Below, piece after piece: positions 25,346 through 33,877 of a stretch of 39,754 bases of DNA. Below the pieces are notes generated by a model that worked only from the letters and a program-made list of their open reading frames with translations, searched no databases and had not been told where the DNA came from. Numbering within the stretch: the stretch's first letter is position 1; the number at the start of each line of letters is the position of its first letter. Source of the DNA: Acidobacteriota bacterium. Its GTDB lineage: Bacteria; Acidobacteriota; Terriglobia; Terriglobales; Acidobacteriaceae. The position numbers were made by a program, and so were the translations under genes. Where the stretch lies: contig JAJYVF010000039.1 in the NCBI GenBank assembly GCA_021792135.1, forward strand, positions 1 through 39,754. Reading direction: 5' to 3'.

Positions 25346-25363
25346 TGGAAACGATACCATCGG
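25346..25363. promoter_or_regulatory. LacI-family operator, copy 2
   Basis: TGGAAACGATACCATCGG is identical over 18 bp to the minus-strand reading of copy 1, about 330 bp away. The pair is therefore inverted, and each copy has the same orientation relative to the promoter it follows. The core TGGAAACGATACCA is a LacI-type half-symmetric site with a central CG. Confidence 0.75.
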
Positions 25364-25549
25364 GCCTCCGTAGTTTGCAGTAATTCCAGGGAAACCAGTC
25401 ACAAAACCGAACGGCTTCATCCTTACCAGCAGTGGCAAAGAGGAGAGGCTCGTACGGCATAACAACAGTCCAGGCCGCGTCCAACGGGGCGCCGGTCTGC
25501 AGCCGTAGCAGTGTATAGAGGCAGTGGCATTTTCACAGGAGAGCAAGCA

Positions 25550-28500
25550 ATGACATCTCGATTCGCCCCGCATCACCGCGTGTGGGCGCGGGTGGCGTTA
25601 CGCGCGTGTTTCGGCGCGTTCGTCCTCGCATTTCTGGCATTGACTCCCCGAACACTTTTGGCCCAGGCCGTCGCCGGAATCACCGGCACGGTCACGGACT
25701 CTTCCGGAGCGGTTCTGCCGGGGGCGCATGTCACCATCACCAACGAAGGCACCGGCGTGGTCAGCAAGACGGACACCAGCAGCGCCGGAACCTATTCGGT
25801 TACCGGGCTCAACCCGGGCAGCTATACAGTGACCGTGGAATCCAGCGGCTTCCGTAGTTTCTCGGTGAAAGGGGTTCTCGTCGAAGTCAGCAAGACGGAC
25901 ACGATCAATGCCGCGCTGACGCCGGGAGCCAGCACCCAGACGGTCCAGGTGACTGCCAGCCCGGTGGCGCTGAATACCACCCAGCCGCAGATCTCCACCA
26001 CCATGGAGCCGGCCGTGGTCGCGTCGCTGCCTGTGGAAGTCTCCGGCCGCGGACGCCAGGTCGACACGCTGCAGTTTCTCTCGCCGGGGGTAACCGGGAG
26101 TACCTTCTCGCACCGCGTGGACGGTGGCGTCGACTTCGAGCAGGAGATCGTCTACAACGGCATTCCGGCTCCGCAGCCGGAAACCCAGGGCTATACCACG
26201 AATTTCAATCCGCCCTTCGAACTGGTCCAGGAGCTGGCCACGGAGCGCACGACTTTTGCTGCGCAGTTCGGCCTGGGCCAGGGCGCGCTCAGCTATCAGA
26301 CGGCCTCTGGCACCAACCACTTCCACGGCGACCTCTTCGAGATCAACCGTAACAGCATGTTTGACTCGGTTGGCTTCTTCAACGGGCCGGCATGGGGCGG
26401 CCGGAATTCTCCGCCCACCGACCACGAGAACAACTACGGCTTCACCATCGGCGGGCCGGTGATCATTCCCAAACTTTACAACGGCCGCGACCGCACCTTC
26501 TTCCACTACAGCCAGGAGTGGTACAAGGAGGTGACATTAGACACCGCCTTCTCCACCGTTCCGACGGCCCAGCAGAGGACAGGCGACTTCAGCGACTTCG
26601 TCAACGGAGCCACCGGTCAGCTCATCCCTATCTATGTTCCGACGGGATTCCACTGCAACAATCTGACGCCCGGACAGCAGTTTCCCGGGAACGTTATCCC
26701 ATCGAACTGCATCAGTCCGATCTCGGCACAATACGCGCAGAACCTCCCGAACCCGGACCATGTCGGCAGCGGAATCGGAGGACTGGACAGCAACAAGAGC
26801 TACGTCAACATTCCAACGCCAACCATTCAGCATGTCTGGGGCTTCACCGTCGATCAGACTCTGACTCCAACCCAGATGATCCACTACACCGAATGGCGGA
26901 ACAGCTTTTCGGACTACACCTTCGACAACGCGCCTTTTGTTTTTGCACCGAACCCGCTGAACAGTCAGAAGTACGAGCCGGCGCTGGGTAGTGTCTGGCT
27001 GCTCAACTACAGCAACACCATCACCCCCAAGCTGGTGATGACGGCCGGCTTTGGGTGGATCGGCGAACTCAACAACCAGTTCAACCAGACGCGCTACAGT
27101 TTCCCCGCGATCTCCGGCGGTATCATTCCTCCCAACATCACCTTCGACGGTCAGCATGCGCCGACCAGCTGGGGCACGAGCGGTTCATGGCTGCAGTCCA
27201 TCAACCGCAAGCTGGGCATTGCAATCGTGAACAACTTCCTCTGGACCAAGGGCCGGAATACCTTCAACATCGGCCAGGAGTTCCGGCGCAGCTACCAGGA
27301 CGACAACGAGGAACAGACCGAGGGTGGCCACTTCGCCTTCAGCCAAAAAGAGACCTCCGTACAGAACCCCAGCGATCCCAACTTCGGCAACTACGGCAGT
27401 TCTTTTGCCAGCTTCCTGCTCGGCATTCCGGATTCGGCGAACCGGAGCAACTCGCAGGAGCTGCGTCTGCGCAACCTGGATTATTCGCCTTATATCCAGG
27501 ACGACATCAAGGTGACGCCCAAGCTCACGCTCAACCTCGGGCTCCGCTGGGACATCATGGTCCCATTCACGGAGAACAACAACCTGATCGTCTTCTTCGA
27601 TCCGACGATCCCCAACCCCGCTGCCAGTGGCCTCAACGGTGCGGTGACCAAGTTCGGCAACTGCACGGGCTGTGCCGGGTATACCCGGGCCGCCATCCAC
27701 TGGGGGCACGTCGGCCCGCGGCTGGGCTTTGCCTACATGCTGAACAACAAGACCGTCGTGCAGGGCGGCTTCAGCATCGCCTTCCTCGATGGCGGCGCGT
27801 ATGAGTACGGGACCAACAAGGTGGCCGTCAACTACGGCAACCTGCTCACCGGCGCCTTCTCGCAGCCATCGAGGGGCACCAACGTTTCCTCGTACGGAAG
27901 CTGGGATTCGCGCCTGATGCCCAACCCCACGGCGACTCCCTTCAGCCCCGGTCTGGGTGTGGGCGGCGTGCAGGTGGATGCCTTCAGCAAAAACGATGGC
28001 TACGCCCCCTATAGCCAGCAGTGGAGCCTCAACGTGCAGCGGCAGCTGCCCTATGAAATGTTCGCGACTCTGGCCTGGGTGGGGGCCAAGGATGTTCATC
28101 TTCCCAGCCAGCTCAACTCCTTCAACCAGAGCTACCCGAGCTCCCTTGCGCTGCAGGGCAAGCTTGGGCTGAGCTTCGCGGATGGCTCGGCGCAGGCTGC
28201 CGGGTTCCAACTCCCCTACGCGAACTTTGTGAACCAGTTCGGCGGGTCGGCGACCGTGGCCCAGGCACTAGTTCCCTTCCCGCAGTATGGATACATCTTC
28301 AACAACTTCGAGGGCTCCGGCTCCGACCTCTACGACAGCATGCAGTTGCAGCTGGAGAAGCGGTTCACCAACGGTTTCTCCTTCCTTGCCGGCTACACCC
28401 TCGCTTCGGAATACAACAACACTTCCAGCGGATTCACGAGCTTCATCGGGAATGCGCTGAACAGGTACAACCAGAAACTGGAGTGGGCGCCGACCAGCGG

Positions 28501-29089
28501 CTCACCTCCGCAAACGTTCAAAATCAGCGGAACCTACGAGCTGCCGATCGGTCCGGGCAAGGCTATCTTCAACAACCGCGGCCTGACCGGGCAGGTTCTC
28601 GGCGGCTGGCAGATTGGCTGGATTGTCGATGAAGAAGCGGGCACGCCGGACGGCGGCCTGAGCGAAAACCTGTCGTTCCCATGGCTGAATGCCAATAACA
28701 ACCGTCCGGACCGCACCTCCGCAGCCCTGAGCACTGCGTCGTACAGCAATGCCAACGGCTACTTCACCGGCAAGTCCCACGTGGCGCAGATCTGGCAACA
28801 GGACGCATTCTCGCAGACCGCTCCATACGCGCTGGGAAATGCCTACCGCACCTACGGTCCGATGAAGGACACTCCCTTCTACAACGAAGACGCGAACGTG
28901 AGGAAGCACTTCTTCCTCGGGGAACGCTTCCAGGGGATTCTGCAGTTCGACTACTTCAACGTCCTCAACCGAACTATTTTCTCGAATCCTGACAACAACT
29001 TCAGCGACGGCACCTTTGGCCAGGTCATCGGCCAGGGTTCACAAATCAGCAACCGGCAGGGACAGGTTCAGTTCCGATTGGAATTCTGA
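25550..29089 (+). CDS. Large TonB-dependent receptor with carboxypeptidase-regulatory-like domain (Oar-like)
   Basis: This 1179-residue outer-membrane protein has a long signal peptide ending near LLAQA (about residue 39). A carboxypeptidase-regulatory-like beta-sandwich follows at about residues 43-135 (AGITGTVTDSSGAVLPGAHVTITNEGTGVVSKTDTSSAGTYSVTGLNPGSYTVTVESSGF). A plug region comes next (QTVQVTASPVALNTTQPQISTTMEPAVVASLPVEVSGRGRQVDTLQFLSPGV), then a large barrel ending in FRLEF. This is the type of receptor greatly expanded in Acidobacteriota; ligands are mostly unknown. The ATG at 25550 has AGGAGAG upstream. A LacI-type operator and promoter shared in design with the divergent alpha-mannosidase gene point to a saccharide ligand, possibly a mannoside. 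It is followed by two hairpins and then the TPR/CRTAC1/cytochrome operon. Confidence 0.88.
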   Translation: MTSRFAPHHRVWARVALRACFGAFVLAFLALTPRTLLAQAVAGITGTVTDSSGAVLPGAHVTITNEGTGVVSKTDTSSAGTYSVTGLNPGSYTVTVESSGFRSFSVKGVLVEVSKTDTINAALTPGASTQTVQVTASPVALNTTQPQISTTMEPAVVASLPVEVSGRGRQVDTLQFLSPGVTGSTFSHRVDGGVDFEQEIVYNGIPAPQPETQGYTTNFNPPFELVQELATERTTFAAQFGLGQGALSYQTASGTNHFHGDLFEINRNSMFDSVGFFNGPAWGGRNSPPTDHENNYGFTIGGPVIIPKLYNGRDRTFFHYSQEWYKEVTLDTAFSTVPTAQQRTGDFSDFVNGATGQLIPIYVPTGFHCNNLTPGQQFPGNVIPSNCISPISAQYAQNLPNPDHVGSGIGGLDSNKSYVNIPTPTIQHVWGFTVDQTLTPTQMIHYTEWRNSFSDYTFDNAPFVFAPNPLNSQKYEPALGSVWLLNYSNTITPKLVMTAGFGWIGELNNQFNQTRYSFPAISGGIIPPNITFDGQHAPTSWGTSGSWLQSINRKLGIAIVNNFLWTKGRNTFNIGQEFRRSYQDDNEEQTEGGHFAFSQKETSVQNPSDPNFGNYGSSFASFLLGIPDSANRSNSQELRLRNLDYSPYIQDDIKVTPKLTLNLGLRWDIMVPFTENNNLIVFFDPTIPNPAASGLNGAVTKFGNCTGCAGYTRAAIHWGHVGPRLGFAYMLNNKTVVQGGFSIAFLDGGAYEYGTNKVAVNYGNLLTGAFSQPSRGTNVSSYGSWDSRLMPNPTATPFSPGLGVGGVQVDAFSKNDGYAPYSQQWSLNVQRQLPYEMFATLAWVGAKDVHLPSQLNSFNQSYPSSLALQGKLGLSFADGSAQAAGFQLPYANFVNQFGGSATVAQALVPFPQYGYIFNNFEGSGSDLYDSMQLQLEKRFTNGFSFLAGYTLASEYNNTSSGFTSFIGNALNRYNQKLEWAPTSGSPPQTFKISGTYELPIGPGKAIFNNRGLTGQVLGGWQIGWIVDEEAGTPDGGLSENLSFPWLNANNNRPDRTSAALSTASYSNANGYFTGKSHVAQIWQQDAFSQTAPYALGNAYRTYGPMKDTPFYNEDANVRKHFFLGERFQGILQFDYFNVLNRTIFSNPDNNFSDGTFGQVIGQGSQISNRQGQVQFRLEF

Positions 29090-29094
29090 ACCAT

Positions 29095-29123
29095 GCGGCG
29101 AGGGTTTGCCCTCGCCGCGTTTT
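29095..29123 (+). terminator. Rho-independent terminator after the receptor gene
   Basis: A 10-bp GC-rich stem, GCGGCGAGGG (29095-29104) with CCCTCGCCGC (29109-29118), encloses a TTTG loop and is followed by GTTTT. It begins 5 bp after the receptor stop codon and is the best intrinsic terminator in the window. Confidence 0.85.
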
Positions 29124-29132
29124 CCCTTCAAC

Positions 29133-29160
29133 CGGCGGCGCATCCGCAAATGCGCCGCCG
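29133..29160. repeat. Second GC-rich hairpin in tandem
   Basis: CGGCGGCGCAT (29133-29143) pairs perfectly with ATGCGCCGCCG (29150-29160) around a CCGCAA loop. It lies 10 bp after the first terminator and has no T-run on the plus strand. It could be a processing or stability element, or a roadblock terminator. Confidence 0.6.
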
Positions 29161-29188
29161 CGGTATTTCGGGCTGTGCAAAGGGGCCC

Positions 29189-29194
29189 TATAAT
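29189..29194 (+). promoter_or_regulatory. Consensus -10 element ahead of the TPR/CRTAC1 operon
   Basis: An exact TATAAT lies only 8 bp before the ATG at 29203. The -35 position (TTTCGG, 29166-29171, 17-bp spacing) is poor. If used, transcription would start near 29201, giving an almost leaderless mRNA for that ATG or a leader of about 23 nt for the GTG at 29224. Confidence 0.5.
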
Positions 29195-29202
29195 ACGGTT
29201 TC

Positions 29203-30393
29203 ATGAAGATGGAGATGTTCTTCGTGTACCGCTTCCCTGGAAGCTTCGCGTGCGGCGTGTTGATCCTGCTGGCCCTTGCGGCTCCGCTCACCGCGCAGTC
29301 TTCCGGGAATGAAGTGACTCCCGCGGTACAGCAGCTTTACGAGGAGGCAAGGGCGGCCGAGCAGCAGGGCGACGCTGCCACGGCGATCGCAAAATACCGC
29401 GAGATGATTCGCCTGGCGCCTCGCCTGGCGCCGGCCTATAACAACCTGGGCATGCTCTACTTCAATGGGCGGGACTATACCAGCGCCGCCTCGGTTCTGG
29501 AGCGGGGGCTGCGTGTGAATCCGAATATGCCCACGGCGGCGGCGCTGCTGGGGCTGAGTTATTCCGAGCTGGGGCAAAATCAGAGAGCGGAACCGCTGCT
29601 GGAGCGCGCGGCGCGGGCCAATCCCTCTGACGCGAATGTGCAGCTGGGTCTGGCCCATGTGCTTTTGAACCTTGGCCGGCCTGAGGAAGCGACCCAGTGC
29701 CTGAACGAGTACCTGAAGGAAAACCCCAGGGACCAGCAGGCGTTGTATCTGCTCGGCAAGACCTATCTGCAGTTATCGGAGGCGGCCCTGGGGAAGATCA
29801 ACCAGATCGATCCCAATTCTTATGTGGCTCACGAGGTTGCCGGGGAGATCGATGAGAGCATGCATAACTACGATGGCGCTCTGCTGGAATTCAAGAAGGC
29901 GGTCGATCTTGCTCCGCAGCAGCCGGGGACCCATCTGCGCCTGGCGAATATCTATTGGGTGATGGGTAAATGGAATTCCGCCCAGGCGGAGTTTCGTCAG
30001 GAGCTGACGATCAACCCCAATGACTGTATTGCGCGGTGGAAGCTGGCCAACTCGATGCTGGAGGTGAACGGCTCGAGCGACGAAGCTCTGGACGATCTGA
30101 ACAAGTCGATCGCCGCGTGCCCGAATCTGATGCAGGCGCATGTGGACCGCGCGCGGGCTCTGATCAAGCTGAGCCGGCAGAATGACGCGCTGCCGGACCT
30201 GCTGCTTGCGGAAAAGAACAGCCCGGACGAGCCTTCGATCCATTTCTATCTGGCATCGGTCTACCGGGCCCAGGGTCACGCCGAACAGGCTAAAGAGGAA
30301 CTGCACCGATACGGAGAGCTGCAGCGGCAGGCCAGCGCGGCCGTAGCCCAGCAAGCCAATGAAGAGATCACGGCCAAGAGCGCGGCGCATTAA
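29203..30393 (+). CDS. Secreted TPR-repeat protein
   Basis: This 396-residue protein has an N-terminal signal peptide (VYRFPGSFACGVLILLALAAPLTAQ) followed by about nine tetratricopeptide repeats (for example AIAKYREMIRLAPRLAPAYNNLGMLYFNGRDYTSAASVLERGLRVNP). It is probably periplasmic and acts as a protein-binding scaffold. One repeat is shortened near LSEAALGKINQIDPNSY. The ATG at 29203 lies only 8 bp after a TATAAT sequence. The in-frame GTG at 29224 has GGAG 9 bp upstream and begins exactly at the signal peptide, so it may be the true start. The gene overlaps the CRTAC1 gene by 35 bp and heads a four-gene operon. Confidence 0.85.
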   Translation: MKMEMFFVYRFPGSFACGVLILLALAAPLTAQSSGNEVTPAVQQLYEEARAAEQQGDAATAIAKYREMIRLAPRLAPAYNNLGMLYFNGRDYTSAASVLERGLRVNPNMPTAAALLGLSYSELGQNQRAEPLLERAARANPSDANVQLGLAHVLLNLGRPEEATQCLNEYLKENPRDQQALYLLGKTYLQLSEAALGKINQIDPNSYVAHEVAGEIDESMHNYDGALLEFKKAVDLAPQQPGTHLRLANIYWVMGKWNSAQAEFRQELTINPNDCIARWKLANSMLEVNGSSDEALDDLNKSIAACPNLMQAHVDRARALIKLSRQNDALPDLLLAEKNSPDEPSIHFYLASVYRAQGHAEQAKEELHRYGELQRQASAAVAQQANEEITAKSAAH

Positions 30394-32236
30394 GCCGCTG
30401 GCGTGGTGGGCCGTGGGTCTGGCGTGTGCCGGCGGGCTCGCTTGCGCGCTGGCACAGATCGAACAGGGCGCGTCATCGCAGGGAGGCATGAGCACCGCGG
30501 GGGTTTTCGCGCCGGTGCACGATGCGCAGAACCGCCCGATTACGGCGGGTGGATTTGCCTCCACGGGGCCGGTGGTCTTCAGGGACGTCTCCCGGGAATC
30601 GGGGCTGGCGACGTGGCGCTACTCCGGAGGAACGCCGGAGAAAGCAACGATTGTCGAGTCGCTGGGAGGCGGCGTGGCGCTGCTGGACTACAACAACGAC
30701 GGCTGGCTCGATATCTATCTGGTGAACGGCATGACCTATGATGCGATGGCAGGCAAAGCCCAGCCTCCGCATGCGGCGCTGTTTCGCAATAACCACGATG
30801 GAACATTCACCAATGTGGCGGCACAGGCAGGCGTCACCAATGACCGCTGGGGAGTGGGTGTTGCGGTCGGCGATTTCGACAACGATGGCTGGCCGGATCT
30901 GTACGTCACCAATGTGGCGGGCGGAAACCGGTTGTATCACAACAATCACGACGGCACCTTTACGGATGTAGCAGAGAAGGCAGGCGTCGCCCTGGGAGAC
31001 TGGTCGACCGGGCCGACATTTGGAGACTACGACGGCGACGGGCTGCTGGATCTGTTTGTGCCGGGATATACGGCGTACGATTTCCGGAATCCGCCGAAAG
31101 CCGGGTCGAACCAGGTGGTTTCGAACAACTGCCGTTTTCGCGGGGTGAGCGTCTTCTGCGGGCCTCGCGGGCTGCGCGGGGAGCACGATCATCTCTTTCA
31201 CAACAACGGCAACGGAACGTTCACCGATGTGAGCCGCAAGGCCGGCGTGGACGATCCGGCCGGCTACTACGGGCTCACGGCGTTGTTTGCGGATCTCGAA
31301 GGGAATGGCAGGCCGGACCTGCTGGTGGCGAACGATTCGACTCCTAACTATCTCTATCGAAACAAAGGCGACGGGACATTCGAGGACCTGAGCTTCGAAT
31401 CCGGCTATGCGGTGAATAAGGACGGGCGGCCGACGGCGACGATGGGGATTGCGGTTGGAGATTATCTGAACAAGGGATCCCTGGATATTGTCAGCACCGA
31501 TTTCTCGGATGATTACGATGTTCTCTACCGGAATGACGGGCCGCTGTCGTTCAGCGACGTGAGCTTTGAGGCCGGGATCGCCCCGCCGACCATCCCCTTT
31601 CTGGGCTGGGGCGTTGGCTTCATCGATTTCGACAATGACGGCTGGAAAGACCTGTTTATAGCCAATGGGCATGTTTACCCGCAGGTGGATCAGCATGACT
31701 GGGGAACGAGCTTTGCCCAGCGGCCCTTGCTGTTTCGGAACACGCGGGACGGGAAGTTTGCGCTCATGCCCGCAGTCGAAGGTTCGGGGCTGGCGCGGCT
31801 CCTGACCGCACGCGGCGCAGCTTTCGGCGACCTGTTCAATGACGGCAAAATCGATGTGGTGATCAATAATCTGGATGAACCGCCTGCACTGCTGCGCAAT
31901 GTGGATCCCGATCGACACCACTGGGTGGAATTTCGTCTGGTCGGAAATGGGAAGGGCCCGCGCGATGCCGTGGGGGCTTCGCTTTTCCTGTCGGCCGGCG
32001 GCACCACGCAGCGCGGCGATGTGCTGAGCGGGGGCAGCTTCGCCTCCTCCAGCGACCCGCGTGTGCACTTTGGACTGGGAGATACCAATTCGATCGACGG
32101 GCTGGAGATTCGCTGGCCCGGTGGCGCGATGGAGAAGGTCGCGGTTCCAGCTCCGGGCTGTATCTATACGATCGAACAGGGCCACGGAATCACGGGCCGC
32201 ATGTGCCCGAACGGATCCGGCAGAGAGGCGCGATAG
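30359..32236 (+). CDS. CRTAC1-family protein (FG-GAP/VCBS propeller with ASPIC/UnbV domain)
   Basis: This 625-residue exported protein has a signal anchor or signal peptide (WWAVGLACAGGLACALAQ). A seven-bladed beta-propeller of FG-GAP/VCBS repeats follows, with calcium-binding-like loops: DYNNDGWLDIYLVNG, VGDFDNDGWPDLYVTN, FGDYDGDGLLDLFVPG, ADLEGNGRPDLLVAND and IDFDNDGWKDLFIANG. It ends in an ASPIC/UnbV domain (HHWVEFRLVGNGKGPRDAVGASLFLSAGGTTQRGDVLSGGSFASSSDPRVHFGLGDTNSIDGLEIRWPGGAMEKV). Such proteins are extracytoplasmic and of unclear function. The ATG at 30359 lies inside the end of the TPR gene, so the two are probably coupled. The stop is 9 bp before the multihaem cytochrome gene. Confidence 0.88.
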   Translation: MKRSRPRARRIKPLAWWAVGLACAGGLACALAQIEQGASSQGGMSTAGVFAPVHDAQNRPITAGGFASTGPVVFRDVSRESGLATWRYSGGTPEKATIVESLGGGVALLDYNNDGWLDIYLVNGMTYDAMAGKAQPPHAALFRNNHDGTFTNVAAQAGVTNDRWGVGVAVGDFDNDGWPDLYVTNVAGGNRLYHNNHDGTFTDVAEKAGVALGDWSTGPTFGDYDGDGLLDLFVPGYTAYDFRNPPKAGSNQVVSNNCRFRGVSVFCGPRGLRGEHDHLFHNNGNGTFTDVSRKAGVDDPAGYYGLTALFADLEGNGRPDLLVANDSTPNYLYRNKGDGTFEDLSFESGYAVNKDGRPTATMGIAVGDYLNKGSLDIVSTDFSDDYDVLYRNDGPLSFSDVSFEAGIAPPTIPFLGWGVGFIDFDNDGWKDLFIANGHVYPQVDQHDWGTSFAQRPLLFRNTRDGKFALMPAVEGSGLARLLTARGAAFGDLFNDGKIDVVINNLDEPPALLRNVDPDRHHWVEFRLVGNGKGPRDAVGASLFLSAGGTTQRGDVLSGGSFASSSDPRVHFGLGDTNSIDGLEIRWPGGAMEKVAVPAPGCIYTIEQGHGITGRMCPNGSGREAR

Positions 32237-32245
32237 GCAGATCCC

Positions 32246-33877
32246 ATGCGAATTTTCTCCTCGATTCTGCTTCTGCTGACGGTACACGCAGCCGCTCGTC
32301 TGGCGACCCCTGTCCGCGTGGCTGATGCGCCCTGCGAAAAATGCCATCGGGCGATTTATCGCAGCTATCTTCTGACGCCCATGGCCAACGCCAGCGGGCT
32401 GGCTGAGGAACGTTTCATTCCCGGCAAGTTCGAACACAGGGCGTCGGGGGTTGAATACACAATTTCCGAGTCAGGGGGCACACCGGTCCTCTCGTACCGC
32501 GATCTTCGTGACCCCAGCGTATCGGGTCACTGGCCTCTGACGTATTTCCTCGGTTCCGGGCACCTTGGAACGACCTGGCTGTATTCGCTGAATCACTATC
32601 TTTTCGAATCGCCGGTTGCATGGTATGCGGCTTCGGGCGGATACGACATGAAGCCGGGTCTGGAAGAAGCAACGGAGATGCTGCCCTCTCTTCCGATGGA
32701 GAGCGGATGCCTGCGGTGTCATATGAGCGCGGTGCAACCGACCGATGCCGACACCATGAATCGCTACAGCAGCCTGCCCTTTCTCCATGCCGGCATTACC
32801 TGCGAGGCTTGCCACGGCGACACAACGCAGCATGTGCTGTCCGGGGGCAAAGCGCCGGTCGTCAACCCGGCCCGGCTCGATCCGGAACGCCGGGATTCGG
32901 TCTGCATCAGCTGCCATCTGGAGGGCGACGTCAGCGTGGAGCGCGCAGGCCATTCGGTCCTGGACTATCGCCCGGGCGAGTCGATTTCTGAATACCTGGC
33001 ATACTATGTGTATGCGAAAAGCAATCCGCTGGCGCGCGGCGTGAGCGAGGTGGAGCAGCTAAGCCAGAGCACATGCAAGCGCATGAGCGGGGATAAGATG
33101 TCCTGTACAAGCTGTCATGATCCGCATTACAGGCCAGCCCCACAGCAGCGCGCGGCGTTCTACCGTGCGAAGTGTCTGACCTGTCATACAGCACCCGGCT
33201 TCGCGGAATCGCACCATCCTGAGAATCCGGACTGCACCAGCTGCCATATGCCGCACGCCGGAGCGCAGAACATCCCCCATGTTGCATGGACCGATCACCG
33301 GATTCTCCGCCAGCCCGATCTCACGCCAACGGACACGGCGCCGGAGCCGGAACGTCAGCTGGTGCCCATCTTCTCTCCCGGAGCAACTTCACGTGACCTG
33401 GGTATGGCGTACTATAAGGCTGTTCTGGAGGGGAACCGTGCCGTCGAACCCCAGGCATGGTCGCTGCTCCGGTCCGAGCAGCAGGAGATCGTCAACGACA
33501 GGACGGCTCTGGATGCCCTGGGAATCCTGAGCGCCGAACGGGGAGACGATCAGACCGCGGAGTCCAGCTTCCGGCGAGTGCTCACTCTTGATCCCGCCGA
33601 TCTCACTGCACTTCCCAATATGGCAACCCTGCTGGCGAGGCAGGGAGAGATCCCGCAGGCTGTGCTTCTGCTGCGCCGGGCCTTTGCGCGGAATCAGGAC
33701 ATCGGCGGTCTCGCGATGAATCTTGCACGGGCGGAATGCATGACCGGCGATATCACCGGAGCGCAATCCACGCTGCAGAAAGCTCTGGTTTACAACGCCG
33801 GTGTCGGGAAGATGCGGCGGTTGCTGGATCAGGCAGGTGAGTGCGGCACATCGGGGCAGAAGGTGGGGAAGCCATGA
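32246..33877 (+). CDS. Seven-haem c-type cytochrome with C-terminal TPR domain
   Basis: This 543-residue exported protein (signal peptide MRIFSSILLLLTVHAAA) has seven CxxCH haem-attachment motifs: C30EKCH, C155LRCH, C186EACH, C220ISCH, C287TSCH, C310LTCH and C330TSCH. Their spacing resembles cytochrome c554/NapC-NrfB-like multihaem proteins with an extra 120-residue insert between haems 1 and 2. Residues from about 380 to 535 are TPR repeats (TALDALGILSAERGDDQTAESSFRRVLTLDPADLTALPNMATLLARQGEIPQAVLLLRRAF). A cytochrome tethered to a TPR scaffold suggests a periplasmic electron carrier that docks on a partner. No oxidoreductase catalytic motif was recognised. The next gene overlaps its stop as ATGA. 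Confidence 0.92.
   Translation: MRIFSSILLLLTVHAAARLATPVRVADAPCEKCHRAIYRSYLLTPMANASGLAEERFIPGKFEHRASGVEYTISESGGTPVLSYRDLRDPSVSGHWPLTYFLGSGHLGTTWLYSLNHYLFESPVAWYAASGGYDMKPGLEEATEMLPSLPMESGCLRCHMSAVQPTDADTMNRYSSLPFLHAGITCEACHGDTTQHVLSGGKAPVVNPARLDPERRDSVCISCHLEGDVSVERAGHSVLDYRPGESISEYLAYYVYAKSNPLARGVSEVEQLSQSTCKRMSGDKMSCTSCHDPHYRPAPQQRAAFYRAKCLTCHTAPGFAESHHPENPDCTSCHMPHAGAQNIPHVAWTDHRILRQPDLTPTDTAPEPERQLVPIFSPGATSRDLGMAYYKAVLEGNRAVEPQAWSLLRSEQQEIVNDRTALDALGILSAERGDDQTAESSFRRVLTLDPADLTALPNMATLLARQGEIPQAVLLLRRAFARNQDIGGLAMNLARAECMTGDITGAQSTLQKALVYNAGVGKMRRLLDQAGECGTSGQKVGKP

Larger units (their letters stand above)
24881..25549. other. 669-bp divergent regulatory region
   Basis: This gap between the alpha-mannosidase gene and the second receptor gene holds two outward-facing promoters. 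Each has a TTGACA -35 element and is followed by a copy of the same 18-bp LacI-type operator. Predicted leaders are about 158 nt (leftward) and 208 nt (rightward). I recognise no gene in it; short frames here lack ribosome-binding sites. Confidence 0.7.

Noticed and set aside
30473-32437. 654-residue reverse frame opposite the CRTAC1 gene
   Set aside because: It mirrors the FG-GAP repeat codons; the plus strand shows repeated DxDxDG-type loops and an ASPIC/UnbV end, so the reverse frame is not real.
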